A stretch of 64,000 nt of DNA from Betaproteobacteria bacterium (GCA_016713305.1 JADJPK010000008.1:248001-312000); one strand, 5' to 3'; positions 17,002 to 25,210 are shown, counted from the stretch's first letter. The notes: generated by a model not told the origin, from the sequence alone. Translations and numbers: made by a program.

Positions 17002-19632
17002 GTGATCCTTCGACATCGACGAGCGGGGTGGCGACGCCCTGTTTCGACAACGGCAGCAAGAGACGCGACGCTGGAGGCGCGGCTCACGGCCAGCCGCGCC
17101 GTGCCGCTGGATGCACTGGACTCGTCCATCGCGTCCGCACTGATGGCTGCCGCCATGGCGCTGCCCGGCATGGTGGCGGGCGCCGATGTCGACGACGCGG
17201 AGATCCACTACAGCCAGTATCAGGAGGGCGGCCGCACGTACTGGCCGGGCCCGGGAGGAACGGTGCGGGGGCTCGCTCCGCTGCGTGTCGACAGCATGCA
17301 TGGCGATGCAAGGCTGAGGCTCACCGACCGGCTGAAGCTCGCCTTCGGCTTCGTGCAGGACACCTGGTCGGGCGCGACACCGATCCTCTCCGCACCCGAA
17401 GCGTTCCTTACGGTGACCGGGGCCTCCGCCTATCCGGTCAGCGACTCCCGCACCAATCGACAACTGGTTCCGTTCGGCCTGGGTCCCGCCTCCACCCGAG
17501 TGCCGCAACGCGACATCTACCACATGATGACGGCCGCGTCGGCGGAGACTCGAAGACAGGTGGACGTGACGCTGTCCCGCGAATGGGATCGTGCGACGAC
17601 CGACGTGGCCTTCGGCACATCGGACGAACCGGATTTCCGCTCGCGCTTCGGCCGGATCGCCAACGCGTGGGACTTCGCCGGAAAACGCACGACCGTGACG
17701 GCGTCGGCGGGTTACACCAGCAGCACAGTCGATGCGAACCTCGGTCCTGCGTCGGCCTGGATCGATTACGGCCTCTATCGGCAGGCCTCTTCGGGGCCGC
17801 GCATCGTCGACCAGGATCAGGGCGGGCTCACCGTCCAACGCTTCAAGGGCGAACGCCAGGACTGGTCGGCGGGGCTGTCGCTGAAGCAGGTGATCGACCG
17901 GAACACCACCGCCTCGCTCGGAGTTTCCTTCGACCGCAGCTCCGGATTCCTGGAGAACCCCTACAAGCTCGTGATGATGGGTTTCGCCGATCCGGCGACC
18001 CCACCGGTGCTCTTCGGCGGTCTGTGGTTCACGCGCGTCTTCAACGTCGCGGAGAACCGCCCGCAGTCGCGCGCCCAATGGGCCATGGACGCCCGATGGT
18101 CGCACTACTTTGCCGGTCCGGACGCAGCACTGCAGCTGGATTACCGCTTTGCCCAGGACGACTGGAGCATCCGTTCGCACACCTTCGAAACACTCTGGAG
18201 CCAGGCCATCGGCCCTGACTGGCTCGTCACGCCGCGGATGCGCTACTACACGCAGACCGCCGCCGATTTCTACCAGCCCTATTTCCTCTTCGCGCTGCGG
18301 GCACCGACCCTGCCCGACGGGCATCTGGATTTCGGCCGGTTGCCGGCTCAGCACTACTCCAGCGACCACCGGCTGTCGGGCTATGGCGCAGTGAGCGCCG
18401 GCGTTTCGGTGACACGCGAACTGTCCCGGGGACTCAAGGTCGAGGCCGGCGCCGAGTATTACCTGCATGGGGGCAGGCTCAAGGCCGGTGGCGGGGGCGA
18501 AGACGTCTTTGCCGACTATCACTACTGGCTTTTCAACGTGGGGCTCAAGCTGGATTTCGACGGCCGCCGTGCCAGGCGTCCCGGAGACTCGTTCGACGAT
18601 CCGGGCGGAGAGAATGCCTCCCACCACGATCACGCGCAGATGCCGCACGCGCACGCAGGGCACGCGGGAACGTGGCAGCCGGCCGGGTTGATGTACGGGC
18701 ATTCCATGGGCGAGAAGGGCAGCCTCATGATCGCGTACCGGTTCGCGGCATCGCGGCAAGCGGGCCCGACGATACGCGGCGACCGCAAGGCCGGCGATGC
18801 CGAGGTGACGGCGCAGGCCTGCGAAGGGACGTCCTGTTCGCTCGTGCCCACGTCCATGAGCATGCAGATGCACATGCTGGACATCATGTACGGGCTGACC
18901 GATCGGATCGATCTCATGATCATGCCCCAATTCATGGACATGACCATGACCATGCGGCCCCTGGCCGGCGCGATCGTCGACGCCTCTGCCACGCACAGCC
19001 ACGGTGGACACGACCGTCACGGATCGGGCGGGCTCGGCGACACGACCGTCGCCGCGTTGATCCGGATTGCGGGCAGCGGGTCGCACGAATTGCACGCAGG
19101 ACTGGGGCTCAGCATACCCACGGGCAGCACCTCGGAGCTCATGAGCGCCGGTCATGCGCTCGACTACGGCATGCAGCCCGGCAGCGGCACCTGGGATGTC
19201 CAGCCCAGCGTCACGTACAACGGGCGCACCGCACGCCTCTTCTGGGGCGCCCAGGCGATGGCCACCCGGCGCACGGGCGGCTACAACGATGCCGGGTATG
19301 CGCTCGGCGATGCCACGCAACTTTCCGTATGGACCGGCTACAGTGTGGGCGACCGGCTCGCGGTATCGTTGCGCGGTCTGCGTTCCACGCAGGGCGCGGT
19401 GCGCGGAGTCCGTCAAGGGACGCACATGACCACCAGTCCTCCCGACCATCCGGGCAACTACGGTGGGCGGTTTCTCGACGTGGGTGTGGGTGTGAATTTC
19501 GTCGTGCCCGGGTTCGAGTCCGATGCCGGCAGGCTGGGGATCGAATGGCTCGAGCCCGTGCGCGACCGTTTCAACGGCTATCAGCTCGAACGCAAGGGCA
19601 ACCTCTGGGTGAGCTGGTCGCTCGACTTCTGA
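17002..19632 (+). CDS. DUF3570 outer-membrane-type protein fused to a Met/His-rich beta domain
   Basis: An 876-residue protein if it starts at GTG 17002, just after the DUF4266 stop; a longer frame from 16882 overlaps that gene. The first part (to about residue 530) is DUF3570: ADVDDAEIHYSQYQEGGRTYW, VSLSREWD-like VTLSREWDRATTDVAFG, and a series of amphipathic strands ending HYWLFNVGLKLDF, typical of an outer-membrane barrel. A linker rich in His (HHDHAQMPHAHAGHAG) leads to a second beta-rich domain with GLMYGHSMGEKGSLMIAYRF, MSMQMHMLDIMYGLTDRIDLM and THSHGGHDRHG. That second part matches a separate family of putative copper-linked outer-membrane proteins I know as single genes. The fusion, and the density of Met and His, suggest soft-metal handling. 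Confidence 0.8.
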   Translation: MILRHRRAGWRRPVSTTAARDATLEARLTASRAVPLDALDSSIASALMAAAMALPGMVAGADVDDAEIHYSQYQEGGRTYWPGPGGTVRGLAPLRVDSMHGDARLRLTDRLKLAFGFVQDTWSGATPILSAPEAFLTVTGASAYPVSDSRTNRQLVPFGLGPASTRVPQRDIYHMMTAASAETRRQVDVTLSREWDRATTDVAFGTSDEPDFRSRFGRIANAWDFAGKRTTVTASAGYTSSTVDANLGPASAWIDYGLYRQASSGPRIVDQDQGGLTVQRFKGERQDWSAGLSLKQVIDRNTTASLGVSFDRSSGFLENPYKLVMMGFADPATPPVLFGGLWFTRVFNVAENRPQSRAQWAMDARWSHYFAGPDAALQLDYRFAQDDWSIRSHTFETLWSQAIGPDWLVTPRMRYYTQTAADFYQPYFLFALRAPTLPDGHLDFGRLPAQHYSSDHRLSGYGAVSAGVSVTRELSRGLKVEAGAEYYLHGGRLKAGGGGEDVFADYHYWLFNVGLKLDFDGRRARRPGDSFDDPGGENASHHDHAQMPHAHAGHAGTWQPAGLMYGHSMGEKGSLMIAYRFAASRQAGPTIRGDRKAGDAEVTAQACEGTSCSLVPTSMSMQMHMLDIMYGLTDRIDLMIMPQFMDMTMTMRPLAGAIVDASATHSHGGHDRHGSGGLGDTTVAALIRIAGSGSHELHAGLGLSIPTGSTSELMSAGHALDYGMQPGSGTWDVQPSVTYNGRTARLFWGAQAMATRRTGGYNDAGYALGDATQLSVWTGYSVGDRLAVSLRGLRSTQGAVRGVRQGTHMTTSPPDHPGNYGGRFLDVGVGVNFVVPGFESDAGRLGIEWLEPVRDRFNGYQLERKGNLWVSWSLDF

Positions 19633-19764
19633 GGCGCGCTGCGTGAGTGCACGGTGCCGTACCCGATTCTCCCCCGCGATGCGGCGCCCATGCCCGGCAC
19701 GTGTTCCAACCCGGGGCCCCGGGGCCGTGCGGTTCCCTCGCATGGTGCTCGACGGGAGATCGCC

Positions 19765-20676
19765 GTGAGGCTCCATGCGCTCCGTTTCAAGGCAATGGGC
19801 TCGCCGTGCGAACTGCAGTGTCATGCCCGTGACGAGACCACCGCGCAGCGGGCGTTCCAGATGGCGCGCGCCGACATCGAGCGGCTGGAACAGCGATATT
19901 CGCGTTACCGGACCGACAGCTTCCTGTCGGAAATGAATCGTGTCGCCCTGCACGGGGGCACCATCGACATCGACGCCGAAACGGCGTCGCTTCTCCACTA
20001 TGCCGACACGTGTCATCGCCAGAGCGACGGATTGTTCGACATCACGTCCGGCGTGTTGCGCGCAGCCTGGCGCTTCGATTCCGGGCTGCTGCCGGACCGT
20101 GGCCACGTCGAGGCGCTGCTGCCGCGCGTCGGCTGGCACAAGGTGCGGTGGACAAGGTCGTCGATCACCTTCGCGCCGGGAATGGAGATCGATCTGGGCG
20201 GGGTGGTCAAGGAGTACGCCGCAGACCGCGCTGCCGGCATCTGCCGCGAGCACGGCATCGCCCATGGTCTGGTCAATCTTGGCGGCGACATCCGCGTGAT
20301 CGGTGCGGCACCCGATGGCCGGCCCTGGCAGATCGGTGTTCGTCATCCCCGTGCACATGACGCTGTGGCTGGCGGGCTTTCCGTGCGCGAAGGCGGCGTG
20401 GCCACGAGCGGAGACTACGAGCGATGCATCGTGGTGGACGGCGTCCGCTACGGGCACATCCTCAACCCGCTGACGGGCTGGCCCGTCCGGCACCTCGCGT
20501 CAGTGACGGTGATCGGCCCCTACTGCCTGGTGGCCGGCAGCGCGTCCACCATCGCCTTGCTCAAGGAAGACGAAGGGCCGCAATGGCTGCAGCGTCTCGG
20601 CTTTCCGCATGTGTGGGTGGATGCCGCCGGTGAAGTGGGCGGAACGCTGGGGCAGAGCGCTAGCGGCCCACGCTGA
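19765..20676 (+). CDS. ApbE-type FAD:protein FMN transferase
   Basis: The 303-residue enzyme attaches FMN to Ser/Thr of extracytoplasmic proteins. The GTG start at 19765 follows GGGAG six bases away and fits the family opening ALRFKAMGSPCEL; an ATG at 19654 is less likely. Motifs are SRYRTDSFLSEMN, GLFDITSGVLRAAW, EIDLGGVVKEYAADRA, HGLVNLGGDIRVIG, GVATSGDYERC and YGHILNPLTGWPV, the last holding the Mg/FAD-binding residues. I see no signal peptide or lipobox, which is odd because the reaction is normally periplasmic. It follows DUF3570 by 132 bases on the same strand. Confidence 0.88.
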   Translation: MRLHALRFKAMGSPCELQCHARDETTAQRAFQMARADIERLEQRYSRYRTDSFLSEMNRVALHGGTIDIDAETASLLHYADTCHRQSDGLFDITSGVLRAAWRFDSGLLPDRGHVEALLPRVGWHKVRWTRSSITFAPGMEIDLGGVVKEYAADRAAGICREHGIAHGLVNLGGDIRVIGAAPDGRPWQIGVRHPRAHDAVAGGLSVREGGVATSGDYERCIVVDGVRYGHILNPLTGWPVRHLASVTVIGPYCLVAGSASTIALLKEDEGPQWLQRLGFPHVWVDAAGEVGGTLGQSASGPR

Positions 20677-20705
20677 CGGGACAGGGCCATGGGTATGTGC
20701 GCGCC

Positions 20706-20715
20706 GGGGGGGGGG
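20706..20715. repeat. Run of ten G
   Basis: Ten consecutive G lie just before the RegA-type box and 155 bases before the second PEP-CTERM gene. Such tracts slip easily, so length here may vary in the population or be misread. Confidence 0.9.
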
Positions 20716-20716
20716 T

Positions 20717-20731
20717 GCGGCATTGCGTCGC
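20717..20731 (+). promoter_or_regulatory. RegA/RegR-type operator box (perfect match)
   Basis: GCGGCATTGCGTCGC fits the RegR consensus GNGRCRTTNNGNCGC, quoted from memory, at every defined base. It lies 139 bases before the PEP-CTERM gene at 20870, in the same orientation. Confidence 0.55.
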
Positions 20732-20869
20732 ATTCCCGAGTGCGTTGCACGAACCTAAAGTTGCGGGCTCCGGCATGTCCCGCTTCGATGCGAGCCGCGT
20801 CAAGCCACACGGCCAGCACATCGCGTTGCCGGACCACACCCAATATCACCAACGATTCGGGAGATCCCC

Positions 20870-21712
20870 ATGACATCCCTGCGCGCCATTGTGGGCCTTG
20901 CACTGCTTGCCTCGGCATCGATCGCCTCCGCTCACGTGAGCTACAACAATCGCGACTTCTTCGCGGCCCCGGCCACGTTCGACGGAGTGGACACCTACAC
21001 GCTTACCGGCCTTCGCGTCGCCTCCAATTTCTCCTGGGCCGATGCCGCCGACGCCGATTGGGGCGACAGTCACAAGGGGCGTTTCCTCAAGTTCACGTTG
21101 ACGCAGGAATCGTTCGTCACGCTGTCCGTCAGCGCGCAGAACGATCCTGGCCTGGGACTTGGAGATCTGATCCCGGCCTTCTCACTGTATTCGGGGCTCA
21201 TTCCTGCCGCTTCCCATGAAGGCGCCACGGCCCCTGCCTACCTTGCGCATCACCCGGGCTTTCTGCCCGGTACCCCCTATGCCGCCGAGACCGGCAAGCT
21301 TGGCGACAAGGAAGGCGCCTGGAACGGACTGGGCAACTTCTGGATGGCCAACGACAACGGCGATGCCGCTGAAGTCACGTTCATCGGTTACGCGATCGAC
21401 GGTGCGGGCGTCGATGTCAATGGCGACCGCAACGCGCAGGGCCAGCCCATCATCGACTACGCCGGCGATGGATCGGCCAATCAGAGCGTGACCGGAACAT
21501 GGAAGCTGGCCGCAGGCAGCTATACGGTTGCCGTGGGCGGAGCGTGCTATACGTGCCAGTACACGGAAGACCCGAGCACCTGGGGCTCCAACCGTGTCTT
21601 CTCGGCGTCGCTCACGCTGGCCCCGGTGCCCGAACCCGAGACCTGGGCACTGACCGGCGCGGGACTGGCTCTCATGCTGCTGGCGACTCGCGGTCGCCGC
21701 GCTCAGCGCTGA
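20870..21712 (+). CDS. PEP-CTERM surface protein 2, mature N-terminal His
   Basis: The 280-residue exported protein has signal peptide MTSLRAIVGLALLASASIASA, predicted to be cut to leave HVSYNNRDFF. The C-terminal sorting signal is VPEPETWALTGAGLALMLL followed by RGRRAQR. Seven Trp and two close Cys pairs (ACYTCQY) are present. It shares WGDSH, AFSLYSG and SYTVAVGG with the first PEP-CTERM protein. It has its own upstream region with a perfect RegA-type box and ends at a strong terminator. Its place between ApbE and a di-haem peroxidase suggests it is a structural or substrate partner in a surface redox system; function is not known. Confidence 0.82.
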   Translation: MTSLRAIVGLALLASASIASAHVSYNNRDFFAAPATFDGVDTYTLTGLRVASNFSWADAADADWGDSHKGRFLKFTLTQESFVTLSVSAQNDPGLGLGDLIPAFSLYSGLIPAASHEGATAPAYLAHHPGFLPGTPYAAETGKLGDKEGAWNGLGNFWMANDNGDAAEVTFIGYAIDGAGVDVNGDRNAQGQPIIDYAGDGSANQSVTGTWKLAAGSYTVAVGGACYTCQYTEDPSTWGSNRVFSASLTLAPVPEPETWALTGAGLALMLLATRGRRAQR

Positions 21713-21736
21713 TCCGCTGCGTTTCATCTTCCGGCC

Positions 21737-21766
21737 AAAGGCCGCGACGCTCCGTCGCGGCCTTTT
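21737..21766. terminator. Bidirectional rho-independent terminator
   Basis: A perfect twelve-base stem, AAGGCCGCGACG with CGTCGCGGCCTT, and a CTC loop lies between the convergent PEP-CTERM and peroxidase genes. A-rich sequence is on the left and TTTT on the right, so it can serve both strands. Confidence 0.85.
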
Positions 21767-21776
21767 CGTTTCGTGG

Positions 21777-23987
21777 TCAGGGGGCCAGGAAGGTGTCGAA
21801 GGGCAGCAGCGCGTCGACGCGTCCGGCGGCGCCGATGGGCGGGACCAGGATGAACTCGTCGTCGCCCAGCACCGGACTCAATGCGTTCGTTCCCAGAATG
21901 CGCGTGTGGTCGCCCGGGCTGCCGTGAGGCACGCGCAGTTCCGGATGGTCGAACGGCGCGCGCTCGTATCGGACTCGGTCGTCCGTGAGAGACTTCAGGA
22001 ATTCCACCACGTCGGCACGGGCCTGGGCGTCGAGCTGCAGCGTGGACTGCGGAAACACCATGCCGAACTGCTTGCTGCGCCCCTCGAAGTTTCCGCCACG
22101 GGAATAGAACTCCACCACCTCGTCCAGGGTGGCCATGCTTCCGTTGTGCATGTAGGGCCCGGTCAGTTCGACGTTCCGGAGCGATGGCACCTTGAATGCC
22201 GCGTCCGTGACGGCGAGCATCCTGCGGTTGTTGCTGCTTGCCAGCTCGGCTGCGGCGGCCGCCTGTGTCGGCACATAGACGCCGGACGGGTTGTAGCAGT
22301 CGGCCGTCTGTTGCGACTGCGGAACCACACCTTGCACCTGCGTGAAGATGAGCGGGTGCGGGATCGGCAGGTTGAACGCGATGGGAACCTGGAGGTCGCA
22401 GGGGCGCACTGTCATCACGACGGGATCCACGACCGCGGTCCGATTTCCGACGAGGTACTGCAGATACTGCTCGGCGAAGGACAGCGGATTGCCGAACGCA
22501 TCCTTGCCTGCCAGCCCCGGATCCCATGTGTCCTCCACGACGCCTGTCGCGGCGAAGCCCGTGTCGACGAAGCCCGTGCCCTTGATCGCCGGCGTGCGTC
22601 CGATCACGTTGCGAGTCGTGCTCACCGTGAAGGTCTCCGTGCCGAAAGCCATCGGGTTGCTTCGCACCAGAGCAGCGTTGGTTTCCACAGCGGCCGAGGT
22701 GAACAGCGGTCCGATGTGGCAGAGATTGCAGTGAGCGGTGCGGAAGTGCTGCATGCCGCGGATCGCGCCGGGAGACAGATCCACCGGATTGCCTTCGGCG
22801 TCGCGGCGGCTGCGGTCGAACGGAGAGTAGTCGGAGACAAGGGTGGACTGGTACACCTGCAATGCCAGGGCGAAGAACATGCCGAAGTTCGCTTCGAACT
22901 GGTTGTAGGGCAGGGGAACATCACCACTTCCCGTCGGCTTGGGCGAGCCGAAGGGGCCACGGACACCCGACGACCAGAACTTCTGATTGAACGCCTCCCG
23001 GATCAGGGTGACGTAGTACGTCTTGAGGCCGGGCAGGAGCGCATTCCCCGTGCTGTACGCCAAGGGCCCCAGGACGCTGTCCGACGCATGCACGCGTTGG
23101 GACTCGAGCGGACGGCGCCACATGAGCTTGCGGCCGAGGTCCGCCAGGCTGCGGTTGGCGCAGCTCATTTCCGTCGCGCTCACCGGGGGCGCCAGCGCCT
23201 GCGAAGCCAGGGCCGAGTTCGAAAGCCGCAGCCTGAGCTTTGCCACGGCGCCGCTCGCCTGCTTGACCCAGACGCCCGCAGTGCGGTCGCGGTCGCCCCA
23301 TGGACTGCTGCCGTTGAACGTGTTGTTCGCGCGGCCGTCCCAGAAGTTGCGGTAGTTGAACACGGCATTGATGACGCTCGGGGCGTTGCGTTCGATCACG
23401 CGCCGTGCGCCGACGCTGCCGACGTGGAAGACCGGATCGGCCGACCGGCTGCAATCGTCGGCTGACGCATCGGCGAGTTCCACCGTCCTGAATCCGCCCC
23501 CGAACGTGCCGGCCGACCCGGCGACATCATCGGATTTCCTGGCGAGTCCCGCGACTTCGATCTCGATCGCCGGATCCTTGGACTGCGTGAAAGGAAAGTC
23601 GCCGCGCTTCAGCGTGTAGTTCGCACCACGGGGAAATCCGTCGGATGCCTTGTCGAACGTCGGGACGCCGCCCGGTCCGGCCGGCGCCATCTGGTTCTTC
23701 ACTCTTGCATCGGCACCCGCGTGGAAGTGGCACGACGCGCAAGCCATGCCGTCGCTGCCCACGTTCATGTCCCAGAAAAGCGCCTTCCCGAGGATCATCG
23801 CCTTCTGGCGATTGACGATGATGGGGTCGGGTCCGGTGGTGAGACCGGGAACCTCGGGGATGGCCACGCCCTTGAGCGAAACAGGAACGGGGCCGAGGTG
23901 CGCGAACGCGCCGGTGATGCCCGCAAGTGCGAGCAGCGCCGACACGGCTGTGACCGTGCGGCGTCTGGAAAACGAGAGTGATGACAT
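21777..23987 (-). CDS. Large di-haem cytochrome c peroxidase / MauG-family protein
   Basis: The 736-residue exported haem protein starts MSSLSFSRRRT, with cleavage predicted after TGAFA to leave HLGPVPVSLKG. Two haem sites, CASCH (near residue 82) and CNLCH (near 423), and the late block VPSLRNVELTGPYMHNGSMATLDEVVEFY identify the CcpA/MauG superfamily. It is about twice the size of simple peroxidases, with long inserts around NAPSVINAVFNYRNFWDGRANN and in the second half. Members reduce peroxide or oxidise Trp/Tyr of partner proteins (MauG on TTQ precursor; MbnH and CorB-like enzymes on copper-protein Trp). It stands between two PEP-CTERM genes, which could be its partners. Confidence 0.87.
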   Translation of the reverse strand: MSSLSFSRRRTVTAVSALLALAGITGAFAHLGPVPVSLKGVAIPEVPGLTTGPDPIIVNRQKAMILGKALFWDMNVGSDGMACASCHFHAGADARVKNQMAPAGPGGVPTFDKASDGFPRGANYTLKRGDFPFTQSKDPAIEIEVAGLARKSDDVAGSAGTFGGGFRTVELADASADDCSRSADPVFHVGSVGARRVIERNAPSVINAVFNYRNFWDGRANNTFNGSSPWGDRDRTAGVWVKQASGAVAKLRLRLSNSALASQALAPPVSATEMSCANRSLADLGRKLMWRRPLESQRVHASDSVLGPLAYSTGNALLPGLKTYYVTLIREAFNQKFWSSGVRGPFGSPKPTGSGDVPLPYNQFEANFGMFFALALQVYQSTLVSDYSPFDRSRRDAEGNPVDLSPGAIRGMQHFRTAHCNLCHIGPLFTSAAVETNAALVRSNPMAFGTETFTVSTTRNVIGRTPAIKGTGFVDTGFAATGVVEDTWDPGLAGKDAFGNPLSFAEQYLQYLVGNRTAVVDPVVMTVRPCDLQVPIAFNLPIPHPLIFTQVQGVVPQSQQTADCYNPSGVYVPTQAAAAAELASSNNRRMLAVTDAAFKVPSLRNVELTGPYMHNGSMATLDEVVEFYSRGGNFEGRSKQFGMVFPQSTLQLDAQARADVVEFLKSLTDDRVRYERAPFDHPELRVPHGSPGDHTRILGTNALSPVLGDDEFILVPPIGAAGRVDALLPFDTFLAP

Positions 23988-24077
23988 GACCTACCCGACG
24001 GATGCTCGAAGGTCTCGCGCAAGCCGGGCGGCGGACCGGAAACTGCTCCCCCTGGCCCCATGACGTTCAGCCTGGAG

Positions 24078-24105
24078 GTTCCGCGTCATTGCGACGACGC
24101 GGAAC
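24078..24105. promoter_or_regulatory. Ten-base perfect inverted repeat with weak RegA-like box
   Basis: GTTCCGCGTC and GACGCGGAAC flank an eight-base centre, 91 bases before the peroxidase start and after the PEP-CTERM gene stop. The stretch 24083-24097 matches the RegR consensus with two mismatches. It could be an operator of the peroxidase gene or the stem of a terminator; no T run supports the latter. Confidence 0.4.
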
Positions 24106-24216
24106 GTGCGTGAAGACGACTTCGACGATTGCATGGCTGGCGAGCCGGCGCAGCGACAGGTGGCACCGCCAAGCGCCCTGTACCTTGCCGGCCCGCCAAT
24201 TCTTCGATGGAGACGC

Positions 24217-25059
24217 TCAGGCGCGCTGCTTGCGGCGCATGAATGCCATCCCGACGAGGCCCGCAGCGAGCATGGCCCAGGTCTCGGGCTCGGGAACGGG
24301 TGCGGTGTTCACCGAGAGCGTCATGTTCTGGGTGCTGAGCGAATGATCGGACCCGCCGGCGAAGATGACGTACCAGCCCGGCTGCAGGTTCGTGAAGCTG
24401 ATCTCCAGCCAGTTCGAACCCGTGCTGCCGGCGACGCCGCTCTCGTAGGTGTTATCGACACTGACGTCGTGCACACCCTGCAGAATGCTCTCTCCCCAAC
24501 CCGTGCCGCTGTCGTGTGAAGGACCCGTCACGCCATAGGCGAGCGTCTGCTTCATGTTCGAGTAGGTCGTGACGCCATCGCCGCTCATCCAGTAGGTGCC
24601 GAACGAGCCGAGTTCGCCGACGGCATTGAAGGAGTGAGGCGTGTCCCAGCCGTTGTTCGCGACTTCGGTCGTCACGGCCGATTCGCCACCGTCGAACTTC
24701 GTGTTGCCGGAGGCCCAGACGGTCATCGCGGGCTTGTACGCCGCGCTGCTTGTCGTGGCTTCCAGGCGGATCGTCGTGTCGACGGCTTCGGTGAGCTGGA
24801 ACGTCCACCAGGGAGAGCCGCCGGCGTGTGCCCACGCGGAGAAGTTCAGGCTCGGGTTGTCGGAATAGTTGCTCTTGGGCAGATCCTTGAATGCCGTGAG
24901 CGTGTCACCGGCGCCGATCGACGCGTCGCCGACCACACCGTTCCAGCTCTGGAACGTGACGGCGCCAGCGGCCACCGCGTCTGCTGCTGCGAAGACGGCG
25001 ACCATGGCCGTCAGAGCGGTTGCGATGGCGGACCGTTGAAAGACTTTGCTTGATTGCAT
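24217..25059 (-). CDS. PEP-CTERM surface protein 3, Trp-rich
   Basis: The 280-residue exported protein starts at 25059 after a good ribosome site (AGGAGCCTCCTCC). Its signal peptide MQSSKVFQRSAIATALTAM is cut near ADAVA, giving AAGAVTFQSWNG; it lacks the N-terminal His of the other two. The sorting signal is VPEPETWAMLAAGLVGMAFM followed by RRKQRA. Eleven Trp occur in the body (GSPWWTFQL, NNGWDTPHSF, GWGESIL, NWLEISF and others), an unusually high share. Two RegA-type boxes lie upstream. The next gene on the strand is the di-haem peroxidase, a possible modifying partner. Confidence 0.82.
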   Translation of the reverse strand: MQSSKVFQRSAIATALTAMVAVFAAADAVAAGAVTFQSWNGVVGDASIGAGDTLTAFKDLPKSNYSDNPSLNFSAWAHAGGSPWWTFQLTEAVDTTIRLEATTSSAAYKPAMTVWASGNTKFDGGESAVTTEVANNGWDTPHSFNAVGELGSFGTYWMSGDGVTTYSNMKQTLAYGVTGPSHDSGTGWGESILQGVHDVSVDNTYESGVAGSTGSNWLEISFTNLQPGWYVIFAGGSDHSLSTQNMTLSVNTAPVPEPETWAMLAAGLVGMAFMRRKQRA

Positions 25060-25178
25060 GGAGGAGGCTCCTGGTGGATGGGTTTGGACTTCCGGCACCG
25101 GTCTGTCGTGAATTGCGGGGGCTTCCGACCGTTGCACCGTGAAGGCCGATTCTAGGTTTGGGTGCCTTGCCCAGGACT

Positions 25179-25193
25179 GCGTCATGACGTCAC
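25179..25193 (-). promoter_or_regulatory. RegA/RegR-type operator box (one mismatch)
   Basis: The minus strand reads GTGACGTCATGACGC, one mismatch from the RegR consensus. It points toward the PEP-CTERM gene starting at 25059, 120 bases away, and abuts a second box of opposite direction. Confidence 0.45.
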
Positions 25194-25195
25194 AT

Positions 25196-25210
25196 GCGAC
25201 GATATGACGC
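25196..25210 (+). promoter_or_regulatory. RegA/RegR-type operator box (one mismatch)
   Basis: GCGACGATATGACGC has one mismatch to the RegR consensus and points toward the sulfotransferase gene at 25301. With the neighbouring minus-strand box it forms a back-to-back pair in this divergent promoter. Confidence 0.45.

Noticed and set aside
16906..20493. Very long minus-strand open frame opposite the DUF4266/DUF3570/ApbE genes
   Set aside because: It is a shadow of GC-rich plus-strand genes with recognisable families, and its own translation (Arg/His/Pro-rich) has no family features.
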